NCBI RefSeq assembly: GCF_000020485.1
Contig: NC_011899.1
Coordinates: 2,488,501-2,552,500, forward strand
DNA length: 64,000 nt
Direction of reading: 5' to 3'
Source: Halothermothrix orenii H 168
GTDB lineage: Bacteria; Bacillota; Halanaerobiia; Halanaerobiales; Halothermotrichaceae
The notes under the pieces are model-generated. The model searched no databases and was not told where the DNA came from. It was given only the letters and a program-made list of their open reading frames with translations. Both the position numbers and the translations under genes were made by a program. Positions 37,358-46,272 of the stretch are shown one piece after another (the first letter of the stretch is position 1; each line of letters opens with the position of its first letter).

Positions 37358-38428
37358 ATGAAACAGGTAAATGTAGACCGCCGGGAAAAGGTTAATATTA
37401 CCTCCGGTTCGGACAGGATAATAGTTGAAATAGGAAAAGACGCTGTTGATGCCGGTCTTTTAAAACTCCTTCCTGGAACTTCCTTCCCTGTTTTAATATA
37501 TCTTTTAACCCACCTGGAAAGAGGCAACTATGTTGAGACCAATCCGACCATTATTCAGAGCTATCTCCCGTCTGACGTAAATCTGGAAGATATAGAAAAT
37601 GGGTTAAAGTTTTTATCAGAACATGGTATAATAAATATTCGCCAGGAACGGGAAGGTGATTACACCTACCGGATTTATCTTGGATTAGACCGGCTTTCTG
37701 AAATGCTCAGGACAGATAATAGTAACTTAAACTATAACTTTAATGAAACAGAAATCCGGGATTATGTTATTAACAAAAAGCCTGTCTCCCGGGAAGAACT
37801 GGCCAGGGCCTTGATGACCTTTATTCCCCCTGACCGGAATCCAGCCCTGCTCCGGGATGAAATCAACCACTGGCTGGACGACTTCGATTTTAAAATGATC
37901 CAGGAATTAATCCGCCGGGTTGATAAATGGCTCAACAATACCGATAACCCCCCGGAAAAGGCCTTCAGTTACCTTAAAGGGATTATCGATGACTGGTACA
38001 GAAAGGAAATCTTTGACTATAACCGCTTAAAGCATTTTGATAAACTCTTCCGGGAGACCAGGGAGTTAGCCAGGGCCTATGGTATCAAGGGCTGGCAGAA
38101 TGTCACTCCGGCCCATATGGAAACTTTCCAGCGCTGGCTTGATGGCAAATCATCCCTGAGTATCTCGGTAGCCAAATTTGCCATTAAAGAGGCCATTAAA
38201 CGAAAAAAAGATGGACAACCGTCCCTTAAATACATAGAGGATAATTTTATAAAACCCTGGAAAAAGGCCGGGGTTAAGAATGTAGCCGAAGCCAGAAAAC
38301 TCCTGGCCAGGAAATCACCTCCTCCCCGTGAAGAAAAAAACCATACCCGGGGACAAAAGAAGAAAAAGAAGAAAAAAGACCGCTGGGATGAGTTCTACTG
38401 GGATTTCGAAAACTTCAGGGAAACCTGA
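37358..38428 (+). CDS. DnaD-like replication initiation protein
   Basis: A 356-residue protein. The N-terminal winged-helix region (about 40-110, FPVLIYLLTHLERGN onward) is followed by a DnaB_2/DnaD C-terminal domain (about 180-230, with FSYLKGIIDDWYRKEI matching the YxxxIxxxW-type motif). A lysine-rich tail (GQKKKKKKKDRWDEF) follows. It would help load the helicase at origin or restart sites. ATG 37358 has AAGGGG upstream. Same operon as the loader and helicase that follow. Confidence 0.82.
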   Translation: MKQVNVDRREKVNITSGSDRIIVEIGKDAVDAGLLKLLPGTSFPVLIYLLTHLERGNYVETNPTIIQSYLPSDVNLEDIENGLKFLSEHGIINIRQEREGDYTYRIYLGLDRLSEMLRTDNSNLNYNFNETEIRDYVINKKPVSREELARALMTFIPPDRNPALLRDEINHWLDDFDFKMIQELIRRVDKWLNNTDNPPEKAFSYLKGIIDDWYRKEIFDYNRLKHFDKLFRETRELARAYGIKGWQNVTPAHMETFQRWLDGKSSLSISVAKFAIKEAIKRKKDGQPSLKYIEDNFIKPWKKAGVKNVAEARKLLARKSPPPREEKNHTRGQKKKKKKKDRWDEFYWDFENFRET

Positions 38429-38463
38429 GGAAACAAATATATTGAAGAACAGGGGTGTCCACC

Positions 38464-39510
38464 ATGCCTTTTAATTTTGACCCCAGACGATATCAGGGTA
38501 AGGCCAGAAGTAAATATCTTGAAGCCCAGAAAAGGGTTGCCAGGATCCATAAAAAATATCCTGATGTTAAAAAAGTTGATGAGTATTTAAATTATTTAAA
38601 GAGGGAATATAATTACTTAAAGGTAGGCCTTTTTAATAATAAAGATAATGATAGCCAGAAAAAGCTCGAAGATTTAAAACAGGAAATTGAAGAACTTGAA
38701 GAACACTTTAACCGCCTTCTGGACAAACATAATATCCCCCGGGATTATAAAGAACCTGACTGGGATTGTCCTGTTTGCCATGACCAGGGGCGGATTTATG
38801 AAAACGGCCGATACAGAATCTGCAGCTGTGTCCGTAAAGAAGAATTAAACCACCGGAGAGAAGAGGGAGACCTTCCCCGCCATCTCTATAAAGCCACCTT
38901 TGACTCAGCCAGGCTGGAGTACTATGACGATAACCGTAAAACCGATAAGGATATAACCTACCGGGAAAACGCCCGCCTGATCTATAGTTATGCCCATAAA
39001 TTTGCAACCCGTTTTAGCCCGGGCAAGCTCCAGCGGGGGCTTCTCATTCAGGGGCCCATCGGGTCAGGTAAATCCTTTCTTCTGGGGTGTATTGCTAACA
39101 AGCTGGCCGAGCGGGGAATTGATTTTAAGTATATCGTCTACACCGACCTTTTACAGAAAATCAGGAATACCTACCATGATGACTCCGGAGGACCTGTAAA
39201 CGAACAGGTCCTTATAGAAGAGGTCCAGAATGCCTCTGTTCTTCTCATCGATGACCTGGGAACGGAAAAAGCCAGTGAATTTACCGCTGCGGTCTTATAT
39301 CAGATTATAGATAAGCGGTACCGTGAGGAAAGGCCGATAATTATCACCACCAATTACTTTGTTGATGAGCTTAAAGAACGTTTTGAGGATATGTTTGAAG
39401 AAATGGGAGAGAGAATTTTCCAGCGGCTTATTGAAATGAACCGTTATGTCTGCCTCTACGGTGATGTCAGAGCCAAAATAGTCGCCGGGCAACAGGAGGT
39501 TAACCTCTAA
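38464..39510 (+). CDS. DnaC/DnaI-type helicase loader ATPase
   Basis: A 348-residue AAA+ protein. An N-terminal helical region (1-95) is followed by a Cys cluster (C102, C105, C120, C122: CPVC and CSC) that probably binds zinc, as in DnaI. Then come Walker A GPIGSGKS (197-204) and Walker B VLLIDDLGTEK. It loads the replicative helicase encoded immediately downstream. ATG 38464 has AGGGG eight bases upstream. The stop overlaps the dnaB start (TAATG). Confidence 0.88.
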   Translation: MPFNFDPRRYQGKARSKYLEAQKRVARIHKKYPDVKKVDEYLNYLKREYNYLKVGLFNNKDNDSQKKLEDLKQEIEELEEHFNRLLDKHNIPRDYKEPDWDCPVCHDQGRIYENGRYRICSCVRKEELNHRREEGDLPRHLYKATFDSARLEYYDDNRKTDKDITYRENARLIYSYAHKFATRFSPGKLQRGLLIQGPIGSGKSFLLGCIANKLAERGIDFKYIVYTDLLQKIRNTYHDDSGGPVNEQVLIEEVQNASVLLIDDLGTEKASEFTAAVLYQIIDKRYREERPIIITTNYFVDELKERFEDMFEEMGERIFQRLIEMNRYVCLYGDVRAKIVAGQQEVNL

Positions 39511-40892
39511 TGGCTACTGAAGAAAGGTATTTACAACAGTTTAATAATGTCCAGGAACAGGAGTTCCAGCTTTTAGGAATACTCCTTCAGTATCCCCAGA
39601 AGATAGACGAGATTGCTGATTCCCTGGAGGTTAAACACTTTCAGGACCCCCAGGCCCAGCTCATCTATGAAATCCTGTTAAACCAGTTCCAGCGTGATAA
39701 CCAGATTTCCCGGACCAAACTCTTTTTACGCTTAAAACAGGATGGGGTTATAAAAAAACCGGAGGAAACAATTGAACGCTTAACCTCAGGGTTCAGTACC
39801 GTTGATGAATTAAAACCAACTATTGACCTCATAAAACAGAATTACCAGCGGCGCCTCCTGGTCAAAGCAGCCCGCAAGATCCAGGAGCTGGCCGCTAAAG
39901 ACTTAGATATAGATGATTTCCAGGCCCGGGCCCAGGAGTTAATCTTTGAGGCCACCAATGAAACCACCGACCTGGAAAAACATATTTTCACCATGGAAGA
40001 GGCCCTGATGAAGTCCTTTGAGGCCTATATTGACCGGAAACATAACCAGGCCGATGTCGGCCTCCCCACCGGCTTTATCTCCCTGGATAACCTCATCGGG
40101 GGCTTTAAAAAGGGCCATCTCAATGTTATTGCCGCTTCCACCAGTATGGGAAAGACGGCCTTTGCCATCAATATCGCCAAGAATGTTTTAAAGAGGAATG
40201 TCCCCGTTGCTATTATCAGTCTGGAGATGGATGCCCAGGAGATCATAGACCGGATGATTATTCAGGAATCCGGGGTTAATGGATGGAAATATAACCAGGG
40301 CCAGACCAGTGATGAGGAAGATAAACGGATTTCGAAAGCCCTGGATAACCTCCATGAACTACCCCTTATGATTTCTGATGAAAGGGGTCTAAATGTGGCC
40401 CAGATCCGGGCCCGGCTGCGAAAATTCAAGGCCCAGATGGGAGACCTGGGACTGGTAATTATCGACTACCTCCAGATGATCCAGTTACCTGAAGAACATG
40501 CCCAGAACACGGCCAGAGCTGTTGGACAGATAGTCCTCCAGCTGCGTAATATGGCCTCTGAGCTTGAGGTTCCCATTATCCTCATCTCCCAGATCAGCCG
40601 TAGTTTTACAAACCGTCAGGATAAAAGACCCGTCCTTTCTGACCTCAGGGATTCCGGTAACATTGAGGAAATTGCTGACGGGGTCATCTTCCTCTACCGG
40701 CATGCCCATACCAGTGCTGCCGCCCGGGAACAGGCAGAAAAAGAAGGTACTGAAAACGATACTGAAGTAATTGTGGCCAAGCAGAGAACCGGCCAGACCG
40801 GTGCCATCAAACTTTATTTTGAAGATGAGTTTATCCGTTTTATCGACCCTGAAAACCTCTCGGTTGAAGCCAGTATGCCTGGTCAGGGTTAA
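39510..40892 (+). CDS. dnaB: Replicative DNA helicase
   Basis: A 460-residue hexameric helicase. The N-terminal DnaB domain (about 10-115) includes EFQLLGILLQYP. The C-terminal RecA-like domain has Walker A STSMGKTAFAINIA, Walker B LVIIDYLQMI and the ISQISRSFTNRQDKRPVLSD arginine-finger region ending ...SDLRDSGNIEE. AGGAGG precedes ATG 39510. Located beside purA as in many Firmicutes, where it is called dnaC in Bacillus. It may be the chromosomal copy; no inteins are seen. Confidence 0.93.
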   Translation: MATEERYLQQFNNVQEQEFQLLGILLQYPQKIDEIADSLEVKHFQDPQAQLIYEILLNQFQRDNQISRTKLFLRLKQDGVIKKPEETIERLTSGFSTVDELKPTIDLIKQNYQRRLLVKAARKIQELAAKDLDIDDFQARAQELIFEATNETTDLEKHIFTMEEALMKSFEAYIDRKHNQADVGLPTGFISLDNLIGGFKKGHLNVIAASTSMGKTAFAINIAKNVLKRNVPVAIISLEMDAQEIIDRMIIQESGVNGWKYNQGQTSDEEDKRISKALDNLHELPLMISDERGLNVAQIRARLRKFKAQMGDLGLVIIDYLQMIQLPEEHAQNTARAVGQIVLQLRNMASELEVPIILISQISRSFTNRQDKRPVLSDLRDSGNIEEIADGVIFLYRHAHTSAAAREQAEKEGTENDTEVIVAKQRTGQTGAIKLYFEDEFIRFIDPENLSVEASMPGQG

Positions 40893-40938
40893 GGACCACT
40901 ATCACTTAATAAGAATTTAAAGGAAAGGGAGCCCACCC

Positions 40939-41121
40939 ATGTTAGACAAAAAGAATATCGACCTCAAGATTATCCTCTCCTTCGTCAATGCCTATGAAAA
41001 ACTATATGAAAAAGGAGAGATCTCATCAAAACAGCTCGATGAGGTTCTCTCCCTTCTCGATAATTATCAGATTTATGACCCTGAAGAATTTGAAAAAAAG
41101 CTCAATGAAATATTTAGCTAA
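40939..41121 (+). CDS. Small acidic helical protein of unknown function
   Basis: Sixty residues, predicted almost wholly helical (DLKIILSFVNAYEKLYEKGE then two short helices). No family is recognised. AAGGGAG before ATG 40939 and a position 46 bases after dnaB in the same direction support a real gene. It could be a small helicase-associated factor, but nothing in the sequence shows this. No clear terminator in the 125 bases to the convergent pflA. Confidence 0.65.
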   Translation: MLDKKNIDLKIILSFVNAYEKLYEKGEISSKQLDEVLSLLDNYQIYDPEEFEKKLNEIFS

Positions 41122-41246
41122 TCTCCCCTACTTAATCCAACCAGGCCCCTGATTTATGATATGAAACAGTGATAGCTGAATCAGTCTTATATACTGTGAG
41201 ATTAACCAGCTAATCCCCTGTTTTATCCAGTTAAAATATACTTATT

Positions 41247-41990
41247 TTATCCATGAACGGCGATAGATGCAGATACTCCCTTTTTTATAAATAACCCCTT
41301 TATTTCTTGCATCTGTCCCCGGGAAGGGGGCTCAATCCCTTCAAGCCTATATTCATAACCAAGCTCCTGCCACTTATAAACTCCCAGCCTGTGATAGGGC
41401 AAAAGCTCAACTCTTTCAAGTCCATTCAGATTAGACAGATATGAAGCCAGCTGGTTTAAGTCATCCCGGTTATCGGTTATACCGGGAACAATAACATGCC
41501 TGATCCAGTAGGGCTGTTTTTCTTTTTCCAAAAGGCTTATCAGTTCAAGGGTTCTTTCATTGCTGACACCGGTCAAGTCCCGGTGTTTTTCTTCTTTTAT
41601 ATGTTTTATATCCAGCAGAACAAGGTCAATATACGGCAAAATTGAAGAAAATACTTCAGGGGTAACATAGCCTGATGTATCAAGGGCAGTATGAATCCCC
41701 TGCTCTTTGCAGGCCTTTAATAATTCCCGGACAAACCCGGGTTGAAGGGTCGGTTCCCCACCTGAAATAGTGACCCCACCCCCGGAGCTATCCATATAGG
41801 GTTTACATTTTAAAACCCGTAATAAAAGCTCACCAGCCTCTACCCTCTTTCCTGCTTTACGCATCCAGGTATCGGGATTATGGCAGTACTGACAGCGCAG
41901 GGGACATCCCTGGGTAAAGACAACATAACGAATACCGGGCCCGTCATGGACGCCCATGCTTTCAACTGAATGAATTAAACCTGTGGACAT
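41247..41990 (-). CDS. pflA: Pyruvate formate-lyase activating enzyme
   Basis: A 247-residue radical SAM enzyme that installs the glycyl radical in PflB. The CxxxCxxC cluster motif is CPLRCQYCHNP near residue 30. GGVTISGGEPTLQPGF and the LLDIKHIKEEKH segment follow. It is a one-cluster form without the extra ferredoxin insert of some glycyl-radical activases. It lies 15 bases behind pflB in the same transcript. Confidence 0.95.
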   Translation of the reverse strand: MSTGLIHSVESMGVHDGPGIRYVVFTQGCPLRCQYCHNPDTWMRKAGKRVEAGELLLRVLKCKPYMDSSGGGVTISGGEPTLQPGFVRELLKACKEQGIHTALDTSGYVTPEVFSSILPYIDLVLLDIKHIKEEKHRDLTGVSNERTLELISLLEKEKQPYWIRHVIVPGITDNRDDLNQLASYLSNLNGLERVELLPYHRLGVYKWQELGYEYRLEGIEPPSRGQMQEIKGLFIKKGVSASIAVHG

Positions 41991-42005
41991 TTACAGACAC
42001 TCCCC

Positions 42006-44225
42006 TTAAAGACTCTCATGAAAGGTCCGGGCTATTACTTCCTGCTGCTGCTCCGGTGTTAGTTTAATGAAGTTTACAGCATACCCCGAAACCCTGATGG
42101 TTAACTGGGGGTATTTCTCGGGGTGGTTGACCGCATCCAGGAGGGTTTCCCTGTTGAGAACATTAACATTAAGGTGGTGACCACCTTTGGTAAAGTAACC
42201 ATCGAGAATAGCTACCAGATTATTGATCCGCTGCTCTTCATTAACACCCAGGGCTCCGGGGACGATGGTAAAGGTATTGGAAATACCGTCCTGGCAGTAC
42301 TCGTATGGTAGTTTTGCAACCGTATTCAGTGAGGCAAGGGCCCCTGATTCGTCACGACCGTGCATGGGATTGGCCCCCGGGGCAAAGGGCTGTCCTGCCT
42401 CCCGGCCGTCCGGGGTGGCCCCGGTCTTCGTGCCATAGACAACATTTGAAGTTATGGTTAAAATTGACAGGGTGTGACGGGCATTACGGTAGAGTTTATG
42501 CTGCTTAAGCTTTGTTAAAAACCGCCTTACGACCTCAACTGCCAGGCTGTCAACCCGGTCATCATCATTACCGTATCTGGGGTGATCACCTTCAACATCG
42601 AATGAAGTTATAAGGCCGTCACTGTTCCGGACCGGCCTTACTTTAGCATATTTAATGGCACTTAAAGAGTCTGCCACAATGGAGAGGCCGGCAATACCGA
42701 AGCCCATTACCCGGTCGACTTCGGTATCCATTAAGGCCATCTGAACCCGTTCATAGGCATATTTGTCATGCATATAGTGGATAATATTGAGGGCATCAAC
42801 ATATTTTTCCACCAGCCAGTCGAGGAAGGTATCAAACCTCTCCATGACCAGGTCATACTCAAGTATATCTCCGGTGTATGGGGCAAATTCGGGCCCCACC
42901 TGGACCCCACTTAATTCATCCCGGCCACCATTGAGGGCATACAGGAGGGTCTTGGGCAGGTTACACCTGGCCCCGAAGAACTGCATCTCTTTCCCGGTCC
43001 TGAGGGCTGATACACAGCAGGCAATGGCATAATCATCCCCGTAATATTCCCTCATCAATTCATCATTTTCATACTGAATAGAACTGGTATCCCGTGATAC
43101 CCGGCAACAGAACTCCTTAAACCCATCCGGTAATCTCCGGGACCAGAGAACGGTGAGGTTGGGTTCCGGAGCCGGTCCGAGGTTATACAGGGTATTTAAA
43201 ATCCTGAAGCTGGTCTTTGTTACCAGGGGGCGTCCGTCTATACCAGTACCACCGATGACAACCGTAATCCACATGGGATCCCCACTGAAGAGTTTATTGT
43301 ATTCAGGAGTCCGTAGCTGCCGGGCCAGCCTGAGCTTGATGACAAAATCATCGATTAATTCCTGGGCCTCTTCCTCTGTTAACTTCCCTTTCCTGAGGTC
43401 ATGTTCAATATAGATATCAAAAAACTCGCATACCCGGCCAAGGGACATAGCAGCCCCGTTGTTTTCCTGAATGGCAGCCAGGTATCCCATATAGGTCCAC
43501 TGGATGGCCTCGTGAGCAGTCCGGGCCGGCCGTGAAAGTTCCAGGCCGTATGTTCTACCCAGGCCTTTAAGTTTTTTCAGGGCCTTGATCTGTTCACTTA
43601 ACTCCTCCCGCAGCCTGACATTTTCTTCGGTCATCCTGGTGGGAAGATGGGCCAGGTCCTTTTCTTTCTCCTCGATTAACCTGTCAATACCGTAAAGGGC
43701 CACCCGTCGGTAATCCCCGATAATCCGTCCCCGGCCATAGGCATCGGGCAGGCCAGTAATTACCCCGGAACGCCTTATCTCCCGTAATTCGGGGGTATAG
43801 ACATCATAAACCCCATCATTATGGGTTTTCCTGTAGTTGTTAAATACTTTTTCGATCTGCTCATTAACCTTATACCCGTAGGCCTCTGCCGCCTGCCGGG
43901 CCATCCTTATACCACCATAGACATTGAGGGTCCGTTTCAGGGGTTTATCGGTCTGCAGGCCGACAATCTTCTCCAGGTCACGGTTAATATACCCGGCCTC
44001 ATAGGCGTTAATATCGGATACAGTATCGACATCGATATCCAGCACCCCTCCCTCTTCAATCTCCTGCCATAATAGTTTTTGACACTCTTCCCAGAGTTGT
44101 CTTGTCCGGTCGGTTGGACCCTCTAAAAAAGAACTATCCCCTGTATATGGAGTATAATTTTGCTGAATAAAATCCCGGACATCAATCTCTTTTTGCCATC
44201 TTCCTGCTTTAAAGTTATAGGCCAT
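42006..44225 (-). CDS. pflB: Formate C-acetyltransferase (pyruvate formate-lyase)
   Basis: A 739-residue glycyl-radical enzyme converting pyruvate and CoA to acetyl-CoA and formate. The Cys-Cys active site is C403-C404 ([13 protein letters not shown]). The radical glycine is G714 in [10 protein letters not shown]. Length and both motifs fit PFL rather than glycerol dehydratases. Formate feeds 10-formyl-THF and purine synthesis, consistent with the ZTP riboswitch in its leader. AAGGGGAGGGG precedes ATG 44225. Confidence 0.96.
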   Translation of the reverse strand: MAYNFKAGRWQKEIDVRDFIQQNYTPYTGDSSFLEGPTDRTRQLWEECQKLLWQEIEEGGVLDIDVDTVSDINAYEAGYINRDLEKIVGLQTDKPLKRTLNVYGGIRMARQAAEAYGYKVNEQIEKVFNNYRKTHNDGVYDVYTPELREIRRSGVITGLPDAYGRGRIIGDYRRVALYGIDRLIEEKEKDLAHLPTRMTEENVRLREELSEQIKALKKLKGLGRTYGLELSRPARTAHEAIQWTYMGYLAAIQENNGAAMSLGRVCEFFDIYIEHDLRKGKLTEEEAQELIDDFVIKLRLARQLRTPEYNKLFSGDPMWITVVIGGTGIDGRPLVTKTSFRILNTLYNLGPAPEPNLTVLWSRRLPDGFKEFCCRVSRDTSSIQYENDELMREYYGDDYAIACCVSALRTGKEMQFFGARCNLPKTLLYALNGGRDELSGVQVGPEFAPYTGDILEYDLVMERFDTFLDWLVEKYVDALNIIHYMHDKYAYERVQMALMDTEVDRVMGFGIAGLSIVADSLSAIKYAKVRPVRNSDGLITSFDVEGDHPRYGNDDDRVDSLAVEVVRRFLTKLKQHKLYRNARHTLSILTITSNVVYGTKTGATPDGREAGQPFAPGANPMHGRDESGALASLNTVAKLPYEYCQDGISNTFTIVPGALGVNEEQRINNLVAILDGYFTKGGHHLNVNVLNRETLLDAVNHPEKYPQLTIRVSGYAVNFIKLTPEQQQEVIARTFHESL

Positions 44226-44282
44226 TATTATCCCCTCCCCTTATATGCTTGTATTTACTTCAATTACCTGGACATTAAAAAA

Positions 44283-44323
44283 ACCGCCCGGGCAAATAGA
44301 CTTAATCTATCTGCCCAGGCGGT
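44283..44323 (-). terminator. Intrinsic terminator in the pflB leader (riboswitch platform)
   Basis: On the minus strand ACCGCC-TGGGCA-GATAGA pairs with TCTATT-TGCCCG-GGCGGT around a short loop and is followed by seven U. No gene lies upstream on this strand, so it terminates the leader itself. Its 5' arm contains the conserved ligand-binding segment of the ZTP aptamer, so ligand binding would prevent the terminator. Confidence 0.85.
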
Positions 44324-44391
44324 CGGCTATTCCAGTATCGGTCATACTCCCCTATGGTTAATTCCATATAATACCGCCAGTCGTATGACCC
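44312..44391 (-). ncRNA. ZTP (pfl-motif) riboswitch
   Basis: Minus-strand RNA starting GGGTCATACGACTGGCGG and ending GCCGACCGCCTGGGCA. The outer helix pairs GGTCATAC with GTATGACC. A second hairpin TATGG/CCATA encloses AATTAA, followed by the conserved GGGGA. GGCGG and CCGCC can form the pseudoknot. These are the hallmark segments of the pfl motif, which binds ZMP/ZTP and turns genes on when 10-formyl-THF is short. The promoter is directly upstream and the terminator directly downstream. Confidence 0.92.
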
Positions 44392-44405
44392 TTTTATTTG
44401 AGGTA

Positions 44406-44434
44406 ATTATAGCATACATATTCTCTAAAAGCAA
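44406..44434 (-). promoter_or_regulatory. Sigma-A promoter for pflB-pflA
   Basis: On the minus strand TTGCTT (44434-44429), 17 bases and perfect TATAAT (44411-44406). Initiation near 44399 would start the transcript a few bases before the riboswitch. Confidence 0.8.
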
Positions 44435-44511
44435 GAAGCTTCAACTGAGGTTTTTAAGCAAATTGTTGGGCTATTATTTTTTAAAAAATCAAATGGCAGG
44501 GGGTATTTAAC

Positions 44512-46197
44512 GTGAGAAAGGTTACAATTATAGTCTTGATAATGTTGTTGTTACTTGGCGTGTCTGCAGGTGTGTCTGCTATTGAGGAAGAATTTTATCG
44601 TCTTGAAGGTATGTCAATAGACCTAAAAAACATTATTGATGATGAGTATACTGACTTTATGACATTTTCCAGTGAACTTGTAGATGTAGAAGGCACCCAG
44701 GTATATCTAAAAATGGGGGAGAATTCCACTAAAGCGCCACAGGTTGGGATGGTAACAAATCTGGCGGGCTTTAAAGTAGCTGCTTTCTTCGAAAATGGGA
44801 TAAATAAAAATGAAAATGGGGAAAACATATATTTCAAAAACGAGGATGATACCCAGAATATATTGGATGAGCTAGACATACTTTCTATCAATCAATCAGA
44901 TTTACAGGTTGCTCCCAATAAAGATGTAATTGTAGAAATAGATGAAAAAGCAGAAGGAGCAACCCATTCAGACAATACAGAGCTTTCTGGACGGGCAATT
45001 TTATCCAGATCTTTTTCTTCTTTTGATCTGGGACTTAAAATTGATCTGAATAAAGATTCTTCGAAACAAAAGGAAATAAATAGTGAGAAAGCTACAATTA
45101 TTACTTATAGCACAGACCAGAAAGACAATATTGTCGAAGAAACAATCATCGAAGCAACGGAAGAATTTAAATATACAGATGACACCCTGGATATGACCTT
45201 TGGCGTTGATGTCCGAAAGCCTATAGGCCCCGGTAACTTAGTTGTTGGTGGTGGAATTAAACCTAGCAAAAGAACCCAAGAAATCAATTATAGCAGTTTT
45301 GATTCTAATTTTACTGAAGACTATATAAATGACAATACTTCTACTGATAGTTATAAATATGATTATGAATATCCTACCAGTTCTTATGTTTCACCTGTAT
45401 TTGTTAATTTAAAATATGAATACCCGGTAAAGATTTTAAATAAAGAAGGCATCTTCAGGATAAGTGGAAACTTTGAAACAGGTAGCGATGAAGATACTGT
45501 GAAATATTTTACTGAAAGCAGATCAATTTACAAAGCTGACGGTAGTGTTACCTCTGAATTTATTAATACTGAAGAGGAGGAATATAACCTGAGTACCGGA
45601 CTAAGCAATTATGTGTTTGCTGTAGGTACTGAGATAGATCTATCTACTAATACCATTTTTACCATTGGAGTTAAATATTTATATGAGGGTACTGAACAAG
45701 TCGTTTCCAGTAATGGTTATACTGAAAAGGATGTCAATAATAACTATAACACTGACGGCAGTTTGAATGAAGGAACTTCTTATATAACTACTACAAAAGT
45801 TTCCAGTGATTATACATTCACGGAAAAAACAACACAAAATAGTATAGTTATCCCTTATGGTCTGGAAACAGAGATTAATTCCAAACTCACCCTCCGGTTG
45901 GGAGGTACTAGTATAATTTACAACTCCTATAAAGAAGAAATAACTGAGGTTACAGAAGGGTATCATTCAGTAACAGAAACTGTATATAAAGACGGAACTC
46001 AGCTAGCACCGGTTGAAGACAACAAAGATGGTTACAGAGAGGAATATAATGAAACTGAAAGTAAATTTGATACATATACAGACTTTAACCTTGGTTTAAG
46101 CTATCAGCTCAATGAAGTTGCAACCCTCGATATGAATAGTGGTGGAGATTTAGCCAATATTTCCTACTGGGATGTTAGTCTTAACCTCAAATTTTAA
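44512..46197 (+). CDS. Putative outer-membrane beta-barrel protein, unknown function
   Basis: A 561-residue secreted protein: signal peptide MRKVTIIVLIMLLLLGVSAG ending near VSA. It is rich in Ser/Thr/Asp/Glu/Tyr with many alternating polar/hydrophobic strands (for example FTIGVKYLYEGTEQVV, LTLRLGGTSIIYNSYKEE). It ends in VSLNLKF with a terminal Phe, the usual barrel-assembly signal. No family is recognised. The start is GTG 44512 after AGGGGG. It is monocistronic, closed by a strong terminator at 46226. A barrel is inferred from composition and C-terminus only. Confidence 0.6.
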   Translation: MRKVTIIVLIMLLLLGVSAGVSAIEEEFYRLEGMSIDLKNIIDDEYTDFMTFSSELVDVEGTQVYLKMGENSTKAPQVGMVTNLAGFKVAAFFENGINKNENGENIYFKNEDDTQNILDELDILSINQSDLQVAPNKDVIVEIDEKAEGATHSDNTELSGRAILSRSFSSFDLGLKIDLNKDSSKQKEINSEKATIITYSTDQKDNIVEETIIEATEEFKYTDDTLDMTFGVDVRKPIGPGNLVVGGGIKPSKRTQEINYSSFDSNFTEDYINDNTSTDSYKYDYEYPTSSYVSPVFVNLKYEYPVKILNKEGIFRISGNFETGSDEDTVKYFTESRSIYKADGSVTSEFINTEEEEYNLSTGLSNYVFAVGTEIDLSTNTIFTIGVKYLYEGTEQVVSSNGYTEKDVNNNYNTDGSLNEGTSYITTTKVSSDYTFTEKTTQNSIVIPYGLETEINSKLTLRLGGTSIIYNSYKEEITEVTEGYHSVTETVYKDGTQLAPVEDNKDGYREEYNETESKFDTYTDFNLGLSYQLNEVATLDMNSGGDLANISYWDVSLNLKF

Positions 46198-46225
46198 CCA
46201 GGATAATTAATAATGATATAAGTCT

Positions 46226-46258
46226 AAACCCCCCACCTGTTCCGGTGGGGGGGTGTTT
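46226..46258. terminator. Bidirectional terminator between barrel gene and GH97 gene
   Basis: CCCCCCACC and GGTGGGGGG stem with a TGTTCC loop, A-run before and TGTTT after. It lies between convergent genes. Confidence 0.75.
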
Positions 46259-46272
46259 GATGATCTTAGTAT

